This document shows positions 1 through 8,370 of a stretch of DNA of 31,354 nucleotides, in pieces (positions within the stretch are counted from its first letter, which is position 1; every line of letters begins with the position of its first letter). The position numbers and the translations under genes were made by a program. Below the pieces are notes generated by a model. The model was not told where the DNA came from. It did no database searches and saw only the letters and a list, made by a program, of their open reading frames with translations. The stretch is from NCBI GenBank assembly GCA_036390995.1, contig DASWAT010000115.1:1-31354 (forward strand), written 5' to 3'. This stretch comes from DASQQQ01 sp036390995 (GTDB taxonomy: Bacteria > Actinomycetota > UBA4738 > HRBIN12).

Positions 1-1046
1 CCATGTGGCTCCACGACGCCGGCTACACGACCGGTCTGTTCGGAAAGTACCTGAACCGGTATCCGTTCGGCGGTGCCCCGTACGTTCCCCCGGGATGGGA
101 CCGGTGGGCCGGGAAGATCCAGGGTTCCGGCGCTACCGTCTACTACAACTACACCGTGTCCGAGCAGGGGTTCCCGGTGGCCTACGATCGCGGGCCTGGC
201 GACTACTCGACCGACCTGTTCGCTCGGGCCGCGGTGGACTTCATCCGGACGGCGCCCGCCGACCGTCCCTTCTTCCTGATGCTCGCTCCCACGGGACCGC
301 ACTCACCGTGGACGCCGGCGCCTCGCGACCGCGATTCGTGGAAGGGTCCGGTGCCGGAGCCGCCGAGCGTGGGTGAACGGGATGTTTCGGACAAGCCGGC
401 CTGGATCCAGCGGCTCCCCACGCTCGACCCCGCGACCCTGGCCGAGCTCCGCAACGGTCACCGACTCCAGTACGAGACGCTCGGATCCGTGGACGACGCC
501 GTCCGCTCGGTCGTGGAGGCCCTGCGCGCGCGGGGGGCGCTTGGGAACACGGTGATCGTCTACTTGTCCGACAACGGCTACGCCTACGGCGAGCATCGGT
601 GGATCACGAAGTCGTGCCCGTACGAGGAGTGCATCCGCACGCCGTTCCTCGTACGCATGCCCGGCACGGAGGCGCGAACGGACGAGCGCCTCGTCTCGAG
701 CGTGGATGTCGCTCCGACGATCGCGGACATCGCCGGCGTGGACCCCGCCGAGCCCGTGGACGGGGTCAGCCTCCTGCCGCTCCTGGAAGGCCGAAAGCCG
801 GCCGGAGGGCACGCGGGCGTCCTGTCCGAGTACATCGGGAGCCGCGACGTGCCGGGGTGGTGGGAGCTGCGGACCGCAGACGTCGCCTACGTCGAGTACG
901 TCACCGGCGAGCGCGAACTGTACGACATCACGGGGGTCCTAGGTTCGCCCGATCCGTTCGAGCTCGAGAACCGCATCGGGGATCCCCGATACACGGCGCT
1001 CGCCGCGAGGCTCGCGGGACAGCTCCGAGCGCTCAGGGCCGGGTGA
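1..1046 (+). CDS. Sulfatase (arylsulfatase-type), 5' end outside window
   Basis: This is the C-terminal part (at least 347 residues) of an alkaline-phosphatase-superfamily sulfatase that would hydrolyse sulfate esters, probably outside the cytoplasm. The visible part begins with GYTTGLFGKYLN, which matches the second sulfatase signature, where the family has GYxTxxxGK. Further on are the metal-ligand motif LSDNGYAYGEH and the substrate-side segment TKSCPYEECIRTPFLVRMPG. The usual N-terminal metal-binding Asp pair and the CxPSR formylglycine site would lie about 80-110 residues upstream, beyond the window edge, so activity cannot be judged. The ATG at position 3 is internal to the family alignment and is not the real start. 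It is followed on the same strand, 47 bp later, by a phosphoesterase, suggesting a group of exported ester hydrolases. The family call is firm; the substrate is unknown. Confidence 0.9.
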   Translation, partial: MWLHDAGYTTGLFGKYLNRYPFGGAPYVPPGWDRWAGKIQGSGATVYYNYTVSEQGFPVAYDRGPGDYSTDLFARAAVDFIRTAPADRPFFLMLAPTGPHSPWTPAPRDRDSWKGPVPEPPSVGERDVSDKPAWIQRLPTLDPATLAELRNGHRLQYETLGSVDDAVRSVVEALRARGALGNTVIVYLSDNGYAYGEHRWITKSCPYEECIRTPFLVRMPGTEARTDERLVSSVDVAPTIADIAGVDPAEPVDGVSLLPLLEGRKPAGGHAGVLSEYIGSRDVPGWWELRTADVAYVEYVTGERELYDITGVLGSPDPFELENRIGDPRYTALAARLAGQLRALRAG

Positions 1047-1093
1047 CCTCCCTGGTTCGGCGGATCGTGGCAGGGCGCTGATACTGTTTCGCC

Positions 1094-2665
1094 GTGCAGT
1101 ACACGCCGGGCCCAGGCTCCCGTCTTCCCGTTCCACGTGGTCACCGCCGGCGTCCCACCCGCCGGCAGGTGGCCAGACGTCGGAGCTTCGCCGCATTCTT
1201 GTTGGTCGTCGCGGTGTTCATCGTGTGGCTGGTGTGGCCGAATGGCGATGGGGGAGGCGGCACGAAGGCCTCCGGCCGGGGCGGCTCCGGGACCGGTGCT
1301 CCCACCTCGGGCTCGCCGTCTCCCACGGGCGAGGTCGGCCCCGACAACCCGATCAAGCACGTGGTGTTCGTCATCAAGGAGAACCGAACCTTCAACAACT
1401 ACTTCGCGACGTACCCCGGCGCCGAGGGCTCGACGGTGGGCGGGACACTGAAGTGCACATCCCAGGGCTGCAGGCCGGGTCCGGACTACCAGCTGACACA
1501 CGCGCCCGACGTCCAGTCCCACGACATCACGCACGGCTTCGCCTCGGGCCTGTACGCGATCAACGGCGGGCAGATGAACGGCTTCAACATCATCGGGCTG
1601 GGACAGGACATGTCCGGCTACGACTACTTCACGCGTCGTGGCCTCCCGAACTACTGGGCCTACGCCGACCGGTTCGTCCTGGCCGACCACTTCTTCACCT
1701 CCATGTTCGGTCCCACGTTCCCCGAGCACCTGTACACGGTCGCCGCCCAAGCCGACGGGATCATCGATAACAAGTCTTCCGTCGACCATCCTGGGAACTA
1801 CTGCGACGACCCCACGGAGTACACCCCACGGCTCCCTCTCGAGAAGCTGTCGAAGAGGGACCTCCGCACGATCATGAACCTGGAGGACAACGCCACCGCG
1901 CAGATCCCGGATCAGTTCGTTCGGATCATGGCGTACCACGAGAACACCCGGACCTGCATCGACGTCCCCACGCTCCCCGACGAGCTCACACAGGCAGGCA
2001 TCAAGTGGAAGTACTACGCCTACGTCGACCAGTGGATGAACGCGCTCCAGGCGATCAGACACATCCGGTTCGGACCGCAGTGGCAGAACCGAAAGGACCC
2101 GGACGAGTTCGTCTCCGACGTGGAGAAGGGGCACATGGCCCCGGTGACCTGGCTGATCCCACCCGAGCCGTACAACGAGCACCCCGGCTCGGGGGTGTCG
2201 GTCTGCGCGGGCGAGAACTGGACCGTGACCCAGATCAACGCGATCATGCAGAGCAAGTTCTGGAAGAGCACCGCGATCGTCGTGGTGTGGGACGACTTCG
2301 GCGGCTTCTACGATCCGATGGCGCCACCTCACTACGACGTCATGGGGCTTGGCCCTCGCACACCGGCGCTCATCATCTCCCCATACACGCGGCAGGGCGA
2401 CTCCCCGAACGGCGGCTCCGTCGACCACACCGTGTACGAGTTCTCGTCGGTCCTGCGGTTCATCGAGGACCTCCACGGGCTCGACCCGCTCACCGAGCGC
2501 GACGCACGGGCCGATCCGCTCTCGGGGGCGTTCGACTTCACGCAGCCGCCGAACCGGAAGCCGCTCGTGCTACCGCTCCGCACGGACTGCCCGTACGGCA
2601 CGAGCTTCGCCGGGTTCCGCCCCGGTGTCGCCCGTCTGCTCGACGTGGGCGTCCCCTGGGGGTGA
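1094..2665 (+). CDS. Membrane-anchored phosphoesterase (phospholipase C/acid phosphatase AcpA family)
   Basis: This 523-residue protein of the phosphoesterase family (PF04185 type) would hydrolyse phosphate mono- or diesters outside the membrane. An Arg-rich N-terminus is followed by one membrane segment at about residues 32-48 and a Gly/Ser/Thr-rich linker to residue 85. The catalytic domain opens with HVVFVIKENRTFNNYF, whose E96-N97 pair is the metal-binding pair of the family. Near residues 398-406, WDDFGGFYD supplies the second metal site, followed by GPRTPALIISPY. The GTG start at 1094 lies 6 bases after a TACTGT -10 hexamer (1082-1087), so the transcript is probably leaderless. A second family member lies convergently downstream and overlaps its last 128 bases. 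The family contains phospholipases C, acid phosphatases and phosphonatases, and I cannot choose between them. Confidence 0.88.
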   Translation: MQYTPGPGSRLPVPRGHRRRPTRRQVARRRSFAAFLLVVAVFIVWLVWPNGDGGGGTKASGRGGSGTGAPTSGSPSPTGEVGPDNPIKHVVFVIKENRTFNNYFATYPGAEGSTVGGTLKCTSQGCRPGPDYQLTHAPDVQSHDITHGFASGLYAINGGQMNGFNIIGLGQDMSGYDYFTRRGLPNYWAYADRFVLADHFFTSMFGPTFPEHLYTVAAQADGIIDNKSSVDHPGNYCDDPTEYTPRLPLEKLSKRDLRTIMNLEDNATAQIPDQFVRIMAYHENTRTCIDVPTLPDELTQAGIKWKYYAYVDQWMNALQAIRHIRFGPQWQNRKDPDEFVSDVEKGHMAPVTWLIPPEPYNEHPGSGVSVCAGENWTVTQINAIMQSKFWKSTAIVVVWDDFGGFYDPMAPPHYDVMGLGPRTPALIISPYTRQGDSPNGGSVDHTVYEFSSVLRFIEDLHGLDPLTERDARADPLSGAFDFTQPPNRKPLVLPLRTDCPYGTSFAGFRPGVARLLDVGVPWG

Positions 2666-4103
2666 GCGCCCTCCCAGGCGATGACGTCGGCCGGGGCGCC
2701 AGCGACGGTGGTCCCGGCGCCGGGCGTCGGGACAGGATCAGGGGCGTCAGCGGGGCCTGGGAGAAGTCGAAGTCGCTCCACAGGCTTCCGAGGATCGGGA
2801 CGTTCTCGCGCACGGTGGGACGGGCGTCCGGCCGTCCGTCCGTGGCCGGGTCCAGTCGCTGGCCGCCCAGGAACCGGTCCTCCACGAACTTCAGGTACGC
2901 GTCGAACGACAGCACCTGATGGTCGATCACCCCCGCCTTGGCGTACGGACTGATCACCATCGCGGGGACCCGGAGCCCGTAGCCGTCCCCGTCCACGGTT
3001 GGCGGGACCACGTGGTCGTAGAACCCGCCCCAGTCGTCCCATGAGAGGAAGATCGCGCTGCTCGGCCAATCCGGCCCCCTCATCACCGCGTTGACCACCC
3101 GGGTCACCCATGCCTGGCCGTCGGCGATCGAGGCCGGCGGATGCTCGCTGTTCCTGCCGTTCGGCACGACCCACGAGACCGATGGCAGCGTGCCGTCCCG
3201 GGCCGCCGAGAAGAAGTTCCGCGCCGGCTGGACGTTCCCGAGCTGGCCGTCCTGATGCACCGTCTGGAAGTCGGGGAGCGGGTTCCAGATCTCCGGCGTC
3301 CCCACGTTCTGTGGCTGCGCGGGACAGAACATCGCGTCGTTGTCGCAATCCGGCTGGGTCCCGGGGGCAACGTAGTACCCCCAGCTCACGCCGGCCTGGT
3401 GCAGAAGGTACGTGATGTCCGTCCATCCGTACGGGGTCGGGTTCGTCGTCTCGGCCGGCTCGTCACGCGTGATCTTGCTGAGGTCGCTGCGGCATTGCAT
3501 CGCGTCGTTCGGCACGGGACACGTTGCCGACCAGCCCGAGACCATGGACAGGTGCGATGGCAGGCTCCACGAGCGGACCGCCTCGAACATGTGGTCCTGC
3601 AGGACGAAGTGCTGCGCGTAGGCCCAGTAGCTCGGTATCTGGCGGGCGTCGTGCCAACCCATTGCGTCTGGCTGACCGAGGCGGCCGGTGTCCTGCGTGC
3701 AGTTCGGGCTGAAGGGTGTCTGCGCACAGTACTGGTGTTTCCCCGCGAGGGCGCTGGCGACGAAGCCGTTCATCTTCCCTCCGGCGATGTCCCGCGTCGC
3801 GTCGAGCACGCCGTGGGGTCCGCCTTCATTCACGAGCGAGGGGTCGTGGAACGGCCGGACGCATCGTCCGATCCGGGGATCCGGCACGCACGCGGTCGGA
3901 CGCCCGTCCTTCATGGGGATGCCGTCCGCCCCGGGGTACGTCCCGAAGTAGGAATCGAACGAACGGTTCTCCTGCATGATGAAGATCACGTGCTGGATCT
4001 TGTCGGCCCCGGGCGCCAGCGGCACGGGCGGCGCGGCGCTCGCACCGCACCCGGCAGCGACGAGCGTGAGGGAGGCCAGTATCGCGATGCGTCGTCGTCC
4101 CAT
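2538..4103 (-). CDS. Phosphoesterase lipoprotein (AcpA/PLC family)
   Basis: This is a second PF04185-type phosphoesterase, 521 residues as the frame stands. It has a lipoprotein signal (LTLVAAGC, Cys19), so it is probably anchored to the outer face of the membrane. Metal-site motifs are HVIFIMQENRSFDSYFGTYP (E45-N46) and, further on, SWDDWGGFYDHVVPP followed by GLRVPAMVISPYAK. The natural end of the family fold is at FDFSQAPLTPLIL, but the frame continues for about 65 more low-complexity Pro/Arg/Gly/Ser residues that are antisense to the end of the preceding phosphoesterase. A shifted frame has a TGA at 2738-2740, just after the fold ends, so either a recent frameshift lengthened the tail or the overlap is real. 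The first 440 residues are certain; the last 65 are not. Confidence 0.85.
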   Translation of the reverse strand: MGRRRIAILASLTLVAAGCGASAAPPVPLAPGADKIQHVIFIMQENRSFDSYFGTYPGADGIPMKDGRPTACVPDPRIGRCVRPFHDPSLVNEGGPHGVLDATRDIAGGKMNGFVASALAGKHQYCAQTPFSPNCTQDTGRLGQPDAMGWHDARQIPSYWAYAQHFVLQDHMFEAVRSWSLPSHLSMVSGWSATCPVPNDAMQCRSDLSKITRDEPAETTNPTPYGWTDITYLLHQAGVSWGYYVAPGTQPDCDNDAMFCPAQPQNVGTPEIWNPLPDFQTVHQDGQLGNVQPARNFFSAARDGTLPSVSWVVPNGRNSEHPPASIADGQAWVTRVVNAVMRGPDWPSSAIFLSWDDWGGFYDHVVPPTVDGDGYGLRVPAMVISPYAKAGVIDHQVLSFDAYLKFVEDRFLGGQRLDPATDGRPDARPTVRENVPILGSLWSDFDFSQAPLTPLILSRRPAPGPPSLAPRPTSSPGRALTPRGRPRRADGRHRGGTRRSSCRTGSPCGAVARAASGSAAA

Positions 4104-4188
4104 GCCGGAGATTGGTTCGCCCGCCGCCCGTCCCCGGTTCTTGCCGCGGCCGCGTCCACCACGCCCCGCGCCGGCTTCCCGGTTCGGA

Positions 4189-4194
4189 TAGCGT
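4189..4194 (+). promoter_or_regulatory. -10 hexamer for the MFS gene, leaderless
   Basis: TAGCGT ends 8 bases before the ATG of the MFS gene at 4203, and no Shine-Dalgarno sequence is visible in the short gap. Transcription would start at or within a base or two of the ATG. The -35 region is not recognisable. Confidence 0.5.
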
Positions 4195-4202
4195 GACGGC
4201 CG

Positions 4203-5444
4203 ATGGCCGTGACGAAGGTGTCCGACTCGAGCGCCCGGCCTGTGCAGTCCTGGACCGTGGTGCTGATCCTCTACGGCATCACGTCGGTGGTGGAGACCTT
4301 GGGGGTCAGCCAGATCTTCGCGTTCATGCCCCTATATCTCCGGCAACTGGGCACGCGCCCGGGCGACGTGGCCCACTGGGTCGGTCTGCTGGCGTCGCTG
4401 ACGTTCGTGCTCGGGCTCCCGCTGGTGCCGCTTTGGGGCGTCTGGGCCGATCGGTACAGTCGCAAGGCCGTCATCATCCGGAGCGCTTTCGTGGAGGCGC
4501 TCGTCCTCGCGCTCGTGGCCTCGTCCCGGGCGCCGTGGCAGTTCGCCGTGACGATGCTCCTCATCGGCTTCCAGCTCGGAAACACCGGCGTGATGCTCGC
4601 CGGCCTCCGCGACGTGACACCGGCGAACCGTCTGGGGACCGCGATGGCCGTCATGAGTGCCTCGGGGCCGATCGGCCTGGCCGTGGGGCCGCTCGTGGGC
4701 GGGGTGCTGCTGCAGGGGTTCCACCTGCCGATGCGCACGATGTTCGCGATGGACGCCCTTCTGTCGCTCGGCACGGCGGTCATGCTGTGGGTCGGCGCTC
4801 GCGAGATCAGACCATCGATCGTGCCCGAGGGCCGGATCCGAGACCTCGCGTTCGGCGCGGTCCGCGGCGTGTTCGCCGATCGGGTCGTTCGCCGGTTGTT
4901 CGCGATCTACGGCACGGTGTTCATGGCCCGTCAGCTCGTGAACCCGTTCCTCCCGATCCTCGTGGAGAAGGTCAACGGTCCGGTCGGTGTCGAGGGCGCC
5001 ATCGGCCTGGTCGTGGGAACGGCGGCGCTCGTGGGCGCGGCGGCCTCGCCCGTCGCGGGACCCATCGGGGACCGCGTGGGGTTCCGCCAGGTGCTGGTGG
5101 TCACGCTCATGGTGGGGACGGCCGCGGTGGCGATCATGCCGATCGCCCCCACGACCCCGGCCCTCGCCGGGCTCGCAGCCGTCTACGCGGCGGTCTTCGC
5201 CGTCACCGCCGCGATGGTCTTCGCCCTCTTGTCGGTCGAGGTCCCACCCGAACGCCGATCGGCCACGCTGAACCTGGTCTACGTGCCGCTGTACATCTCG
5301 GGGATCGTCGGGCCCGCGATCGGAGCGGGCCTGGTGACCCTCGGCCTCGGGGCGCCGTTCGTCGCGGCCGGCGCCGTGCTGGCGGTCGGGGCTGCGGCGC
5401 TCGGCCCCACCCTGCGCCGGCCGGCGGAACATCGGGCATCATGA
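4203..5444 (+). CDS. MFS transporter
   Basis: This 413-residue major facilitator superfamily protein is a proton-driven inner-membrane carrier, most like drug/metabolite exporters. The hydrophobic pattern fits 12 membrane segments. The family's motif A is present in the loop between segments 2 and 3 (GVWADRYSRK), and a related GDRVGFRQ sits at the equivalent place in the second half. The intragenic stretch GPIGLAVGPLVGG resembles the antiporter motif C region. The substrate cannot be read from sequence. The stop codon overlaps the ATG of the following TetR gene by 4 bases (ATGA), so the two are translationally coupled. This suggests that the regulator senses something the pump handles. The gene is divergent from the phosphoesterase lipoprotein. 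Confidence 0.9.
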   Translation: MAVTKVSDSSARPVQSWTVVLILYGITSVVETLGVSQIFAFMPLYLRQLGTRPGDVAHWVGLLASLTFVLGLPLVPLWGVWADRYSRKAVIIRSAFVEALVLALVASSRAPWQFAVTMLLIGFQLGNTGVMLAGLRDVTPANRLGTAMAVMSASGPIGLAVGPLVGGVLLQGFHLPMRTMFAMDALLSLGTAVMLWVGAREIRPSIVPEGRIRDLAFGAVRGVFADRVVRRLFAIYGTVFMARQLVNPFLPILVEKVNGPVGVEGAIGLVVGTAALVGAAASPVAGPIGDRVGFRQVLVVTLMVGTAAVAIMPIAPTTPALAGLAAVYAAVFAVTAAMVFALLSVEVPPERRSATLNLVYVPLYISGIVGPAIGAGLVTLGLGAPFVAAGAVLAVGAAALGPTLRRPAEHRAS

Positions 5445-6133
5445 CCGAGATGAGCCGAGCCGCCATCCCCCCCAGGTCCCGGTCTGCGCGGGCGGCCGAG
5501 ACCCGCCAGCGGATCCTCGAGGCCGCTCGTCGCGTCCTTGCCGAGGAGGGGAGCGACGGCTTCACCACCCGCCGGGTGGCCGAGCTGGCCCGTATCTCGC
5601 ATGGCATGGTGCACTACCACTTCCAGGACAAGCGGGATCTCGTCCTGGCCCTGATCGTGCACGCGCGGCGCGACTGGGTGGAGCCGCTGGAAGAGCTCGT
5701 GGACGGCCCCGGCTCCGCCGAGCAGCGGATGCGCGCGGTGATCTCGTGGATGGCCGAGCCGCAGACCAGCGACGTGATGAGGGTCCACCAGACCCTGTTC
5801 GTGTTCGCGCTCGGGGACGGCCTGGTCCGCGAGCGGCTGGCCACCGAGTTCGCCCGATGGCGAGCTCCCTTCGCGAAGTTGTTCGCCGAGCTCGCGGACG
5901 AGCTCGGTCTCGAGGCCCTCGATGCGCGGAGCGTGGGGGAGGCCTTCGCGGCAGCGGCCGATGCGCTGGTCCAGGAACAGTCCCTGGATCCCGAACTCCC
6001 CACGGAGCGGTTGCTCACCGACCTGTTCGACCGGATCGTGGGCCCGAACGGGACCGCCCGCCGGGCGGCGAGTGCGGGGAAGCGCTCGTCGCGGCCGGGG
6101 AGCGCTCAGCCCTCCCCGAGGAGGCGTCGGTAG
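5441..6133 (+). CDS. TetR/AcrR-family transcriptional regulator
   Basis: This is a 230-residue repressor-type regulator. Residues 18-65 form the TetR DNA-binding domain: TRQRILEAARRVLAEEG is followed by the recognition helix region RISHGMVHYHFQDKRDLV. The C-terminal two thirds form a ligand-binding helical domain without recognisable subclass motifs, ending in a basic Arg/Ser/Pro tail. The ATG at 5441 overlaps the MFS stop (ATGA); a second in-frame ATG is at 5450. The 3' end overlaps the convergent carbon-nitrogen hydrolase gene by 28 bases. A perfect TetR-style palindrome 860 bp away (6992-7009), in the promoter of that hydrolase, is a plausible target, but this link is inferred from proximity only. 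Confidence 0.88.
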   Translation: MTEMSRAAIPPRSRSARAAETRQRILEAARRVLAEEGSDGFTTRRVAELARISHGMVHYHFQDKRDLVLALIVHARRDWVEPLEELVDGPGSAEQRMRAVISWMAEPQTSDVMRVHQTLFVFALGDGLVRERLATEFARWRAPFAKLFAELADELGLEALDARSVGEAFAAAADALVQEQSLDPELPTERLLTDLFDRIVGPNGTARRAASAGKRSSRPGSAQPSPRRRR

Positions 6134-6960
6134 GGCTCGAACACCGCGGTGGGCGCCTTCCGCAGGTGGTGGAGCACGCGGTTCACCCCCCGGGTGCCGA
6201 GTCGTCGAACCGCGGTCACGCGGTCGAGGTCGATCATCTCCACCACGAACTCCTCGGTTTGGCCGAGCTCGAACAGCGTCCGGCCCTCCGGGTCGACGCC
6301 CACGCTCCGCCCGCCACCGACGCTGGGGACGGCGTTCACGTTCAGCACGTAGCACTGGTTCGCGATGGCGTTCGCCCGCGCCAGGACCAGCTCCTGTTCC
6401 CGGTCCGGCGACGTGGTGAGCGTGGGATGCAGGATCAGCTCGGCGCCGCGCAGCGCGAGGCCCCGCGCCACCTCGGGGAACCACCCGTCGTAGCAGATCA
6501 TGATGCCGAGCTTGCCGACGCCGGGAAGCTGGAACACCGGCGCCGGGAGGTCACCCGGCGTGGTCCCTTCGAACGGCTGCCAGGGGAACAGCTTGCGGTA
6601 CCGGACCACGAGGCGGCCGTCCGGGTCGAAGACGAGCGCCGTGTTGTGCACGCGCCGTCCGTCCCGCTCGAACACCGACCCCGGGCAGATCCACCGCTTG
6701 GCCCGCGCCGCGACCTTGCCGATCCGTTCCGTGAGCGGTCCCGGCACCGGCTCGGCGGTGCGCCGGACGAAGTCGGCGGGCGCTCCAGGGACGAATGGAT
6801 CGTCGCCCGTCAGGTAGAGCTCGGGGAACAGGTACAGATCGGCCCCCGGGAACGTCCGCCTGGCCATCCCGACCTCGTCCTCGAACTTCGCCAGGGTGGC
6901 CGCCGGGTCCAGAGACATGGGCCGAACCTGCGCTCCGAGGACGGTGAGGAGCCGGGCCAT
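6106..6960 (-). CDS. Carbon-nitrogen hydrolase (nitrilase superfamily amidase)
   Basis: This 284-residue nitrilase-superfamily enzyme is a cytoplasmic amidase. The Glu-Lys-Cys triad is complete: E47 in FPELYL, K123 in YRKLFPWQPFE and C156 in GIMICYDGWFPE. The PWQPFEG stretch and CYDGWFPE resemble aliphatic amidase/formamidase and N-carbamoylputrescine amidase branches more than true nitrilases. I chose the ATG at 6960 because the family begins there and because a TATGCT hexamer ends 9 bases upstream, giving a leaderless message. A longer open frame upstream has no family similarity. The gene is divergent from a polyamine-type binding protein and shares a palindromic operator with it, suggesting uptake and hydrolysis of a nitrogen compound. 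The exact amide is unknown. Confidence 0.88.
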   Translation of the reverse strand: MARLLTVLGAQVRPMSLDPAATLAKFEDEVGMARRTFPGADLYLFPELYLTGDDPFVPGAPADFVRRTAEPVPGPLTERIGKVAARAKRWICPGSVFERDGRRVHNTALVFDPDGRLVVRYRKLFPWQPFEGTTPGDLPAPVFQLPGVGKLGIMICYDGWFPEVARGLALRGAELILHPTLTTSPDREQELVLARANAIANQCYVLNVNAVPSVGGGRSVGVDPEGRTLFELGQTEEFVVEMIDLDRVTAVRRLGTRGVNRVLHHLRKAPTAVFEPYRRLLGEG

Positions 6961-6969
6961 GACCGGGCG

Positions 6970-6998
6970 AGCATAACAGCGCCACGATACTTGACCAA
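6970..6998 (-). promoter_or_regulatory. Promoter of the carbon-nitrogen hydrolase gene
   Basis: Reading on the minus strand, TTGGTC (6998-6993) and TATGCT (6975-6970) are separated by 17 bases, and the ATG at 6960 follows 9 bases later. The -35 lies inside the 18-bp palindrome, so a protein bound there would block this promoter. The -35 match is moderate. Confidence 0.5.
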
Positions 6999-7009
6999 GC
7001 GCTTGGTCA
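6992..7009. promoter_or_regulatory. 18-bp perfect palindrome, probable TetR-family operator
   Basis: TGACCAAGCGCTTGGTCA is an exact inverted repeat of 9 + 9 bases without spacer, the size and form typical of TetR-family operators. It lies between the divergent hydrolase and binding-protein genes and covers the hydrolase -35. It also covers a possible TTGACC -35 (6991-6996) for the plus strand. The candidate regulator is the TetR gene at 5441-6133; a regulator outside the window is also possible. Confidence 0.7.
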
Positions 7010-7080
7010 GTTGTCAGGATACGCGGGTCGTAGGTCGGCTGATGGCGATCCCGTCGGGGCGATGGCGAGGGGGACCAACG

Positions 7081-8319
7081 GTGAACGAGGACATCTCGGA
7101 GTGGATGGATCGATCCGTATCGCGGCGGGGGTTCCTCCGCGGCGCCGGCAAGGGCGCGTTGGCGCTCCCCTCGATGGCGGCACTGCTCGCTGCGTGTTCT
7201 TCCTCCGGCTCCGCCGCGTCGTCCCCGGGTGCTTCTCCCACGGCCCTCCCGCCCCTGGCACACGAGCTGGTCGTCGCTCAATGGCCCCTGTACCTCGATC
7301 GTGCGAAGGGTGGGCACCGCCCCACGCTCGAGGCCTTCGAGGCCGAGTACGACATCGATGTCACGTATCGCGAGATCATCAACGACAACCAGGACTTCTT
7401 CGCCAAGCTCGCGCCCCAGCTCCAGGCCCATCAGTCAACGGGATGGGATCTCATCGCGCTGTCGGACTGGGTCGTCACCCGCCTGAACCGCGCCGGCTGG
7501 GTCGAGCCCTTGCACTTCGACCATCTGCCGAACGTCGACGCGAACCTGCTCCCGGCGTTCCGCGATCCCGCCTACGACCCCGGGAACGCCCACAGCGTCC
7601 CGTGGCAGGGTGGCATCACCGGTATCGCGTATAACCCGAAGCAGACCGGGTTCCAGGTCAGCCGGTTCGCCGATCTGTGGGACCAGCGTTTGGCGGGGCA
7701 CGTCGGCATGCTGACCGAGATGGTGGACACGATGAGCCTCACGTTGCTGATGCTGGGGATCGATCCGCCGCAGGCGACCGTGGAGGACGCGACCAGGGCA
7801 CAGGAGAAGCTCATCGAACAGCGTGATGCCGGCATCGTGCGGAAGTACTACGGACAGGACTACGTCGACGCGATCGTGAGCGGCGACACGTGGGCGACCA
7901 TGGCGTGGTCGGGTGACATCTTCTACTGGAAGTACGTGAACGGAGCCGATCTCGAGTTCGTCGTGCCGGAGGAGGGCGGCATGATCTGGGTGACGCCGCT
8001 CGAGATCCCGCAGGGTGCAGAGCATCCCACCGACGCCCACGCGTTCATGGACTGGTACTACCGGCCCGAGATCGCCGTGCAGGTCACCGACTGGGTCCTG
8101 TACATGACCCCGGTGAAGGGCGTCCAGGAGCTCATGGCCCAGAAGGCCGAGCAGGCCAGGGACGATGCCACGAAGCGGTACTACCAGACGTTGTCGCAGA
8201 GCCCGATGCTGTTCCCACCCGACGACCTCGTATCGGCGAACCTCCACCAGTACAAAGCCCTGTCCGAGGAGGAGTACCAGACGTACGCCGGTCTGTTCGC
8301 GCAGGTCATGGAGGGTTGA
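7081..8319 (+). CDS. ABC-transporter substrate-binding lipoprotein, spermidine/putrescine (PotD) type, Tat-exported
   Basis: This is a 412-residue extracellular solute-binding protein. The N-terminus has a twin-arginine signal (SRRGFLRG, R15-R16) followed by a lipobox (LLAAC, Cys39), so it is folded before export and then lipid-anchored. The mature part follows the PotD pattern: an early strand (LVVAQWPLYL), FEAEYDIDVTYREI, DNQDFFAKL, the SDWVVTRLNRAGWVEPL segment, and VPWQGGITGIAYN in the hinge. I chose the GTG at 7081 because GAGGGGG lies 7 bases upstream; an ATG at 7042 in the same frame adds 13 residues and no ribosome site. No permease or ATPase gene is adjacent, so it works with subunits elsewhere or as an orphan receptor. 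The ligand is inferred to be a polyamine or similar cation by family only. Confidence 0.88.
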   Translation: MNEDISEWMDRSVSRRGFLRGAGKGALALPSMAALLAACSSSGSAASSPGASPTALPPLAHELVVAQWPLYLDRAKGGHRPTLEAFEAEYDIDVTYREIINDNQDFFAKLAPQLQAHQSTGWDLIALSDWVVTRLNRAGWVEPLHFDHLPNVDANLLPAFRDPAYDPGNAHSVPWQGGITGIAYNPKQTGFQVSRFADLWDQRLAGHVGMLTEMVDTMSLTLLMLGIDPPQATVEDATRAQEKLIEQRDAGIVRKYYGQDYVDAIVSGDTWATMAWSGDIFYWKYVNGADLEFVVPEEGGMIWVTPLEIPQGAEHPTDAHAFMDWYYRPEIAVQVTDWVLYMTPVKGVQELMAQKAEQARDDATKRYYQTLSQSPMLFPPDDLVSANLHQYKALSEEEYQTYAGLFAQVMEG

Positions 8320-8370
8320 GGCACCGAGGGCTCGGGCGGGCCGGAGCTCGGCAGGGCGCGCTCGGCGCTC

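Noticed and set aside
887..2476. 529-codon open frame on the minus strand
   Set aside because: It is antisense to the phosphoesterase and sulfatase genes. Its composition is Arg/Val/His/Gly-rich without any family motif, as expected for high-GC antisense frames.
4332..5432. 366-codon open frame on the minus strand
   Set aside because: It is antisense to the MFS gene and extremely rich in Arg, Asp, His and Glu, a reverse image of a membrane protein.
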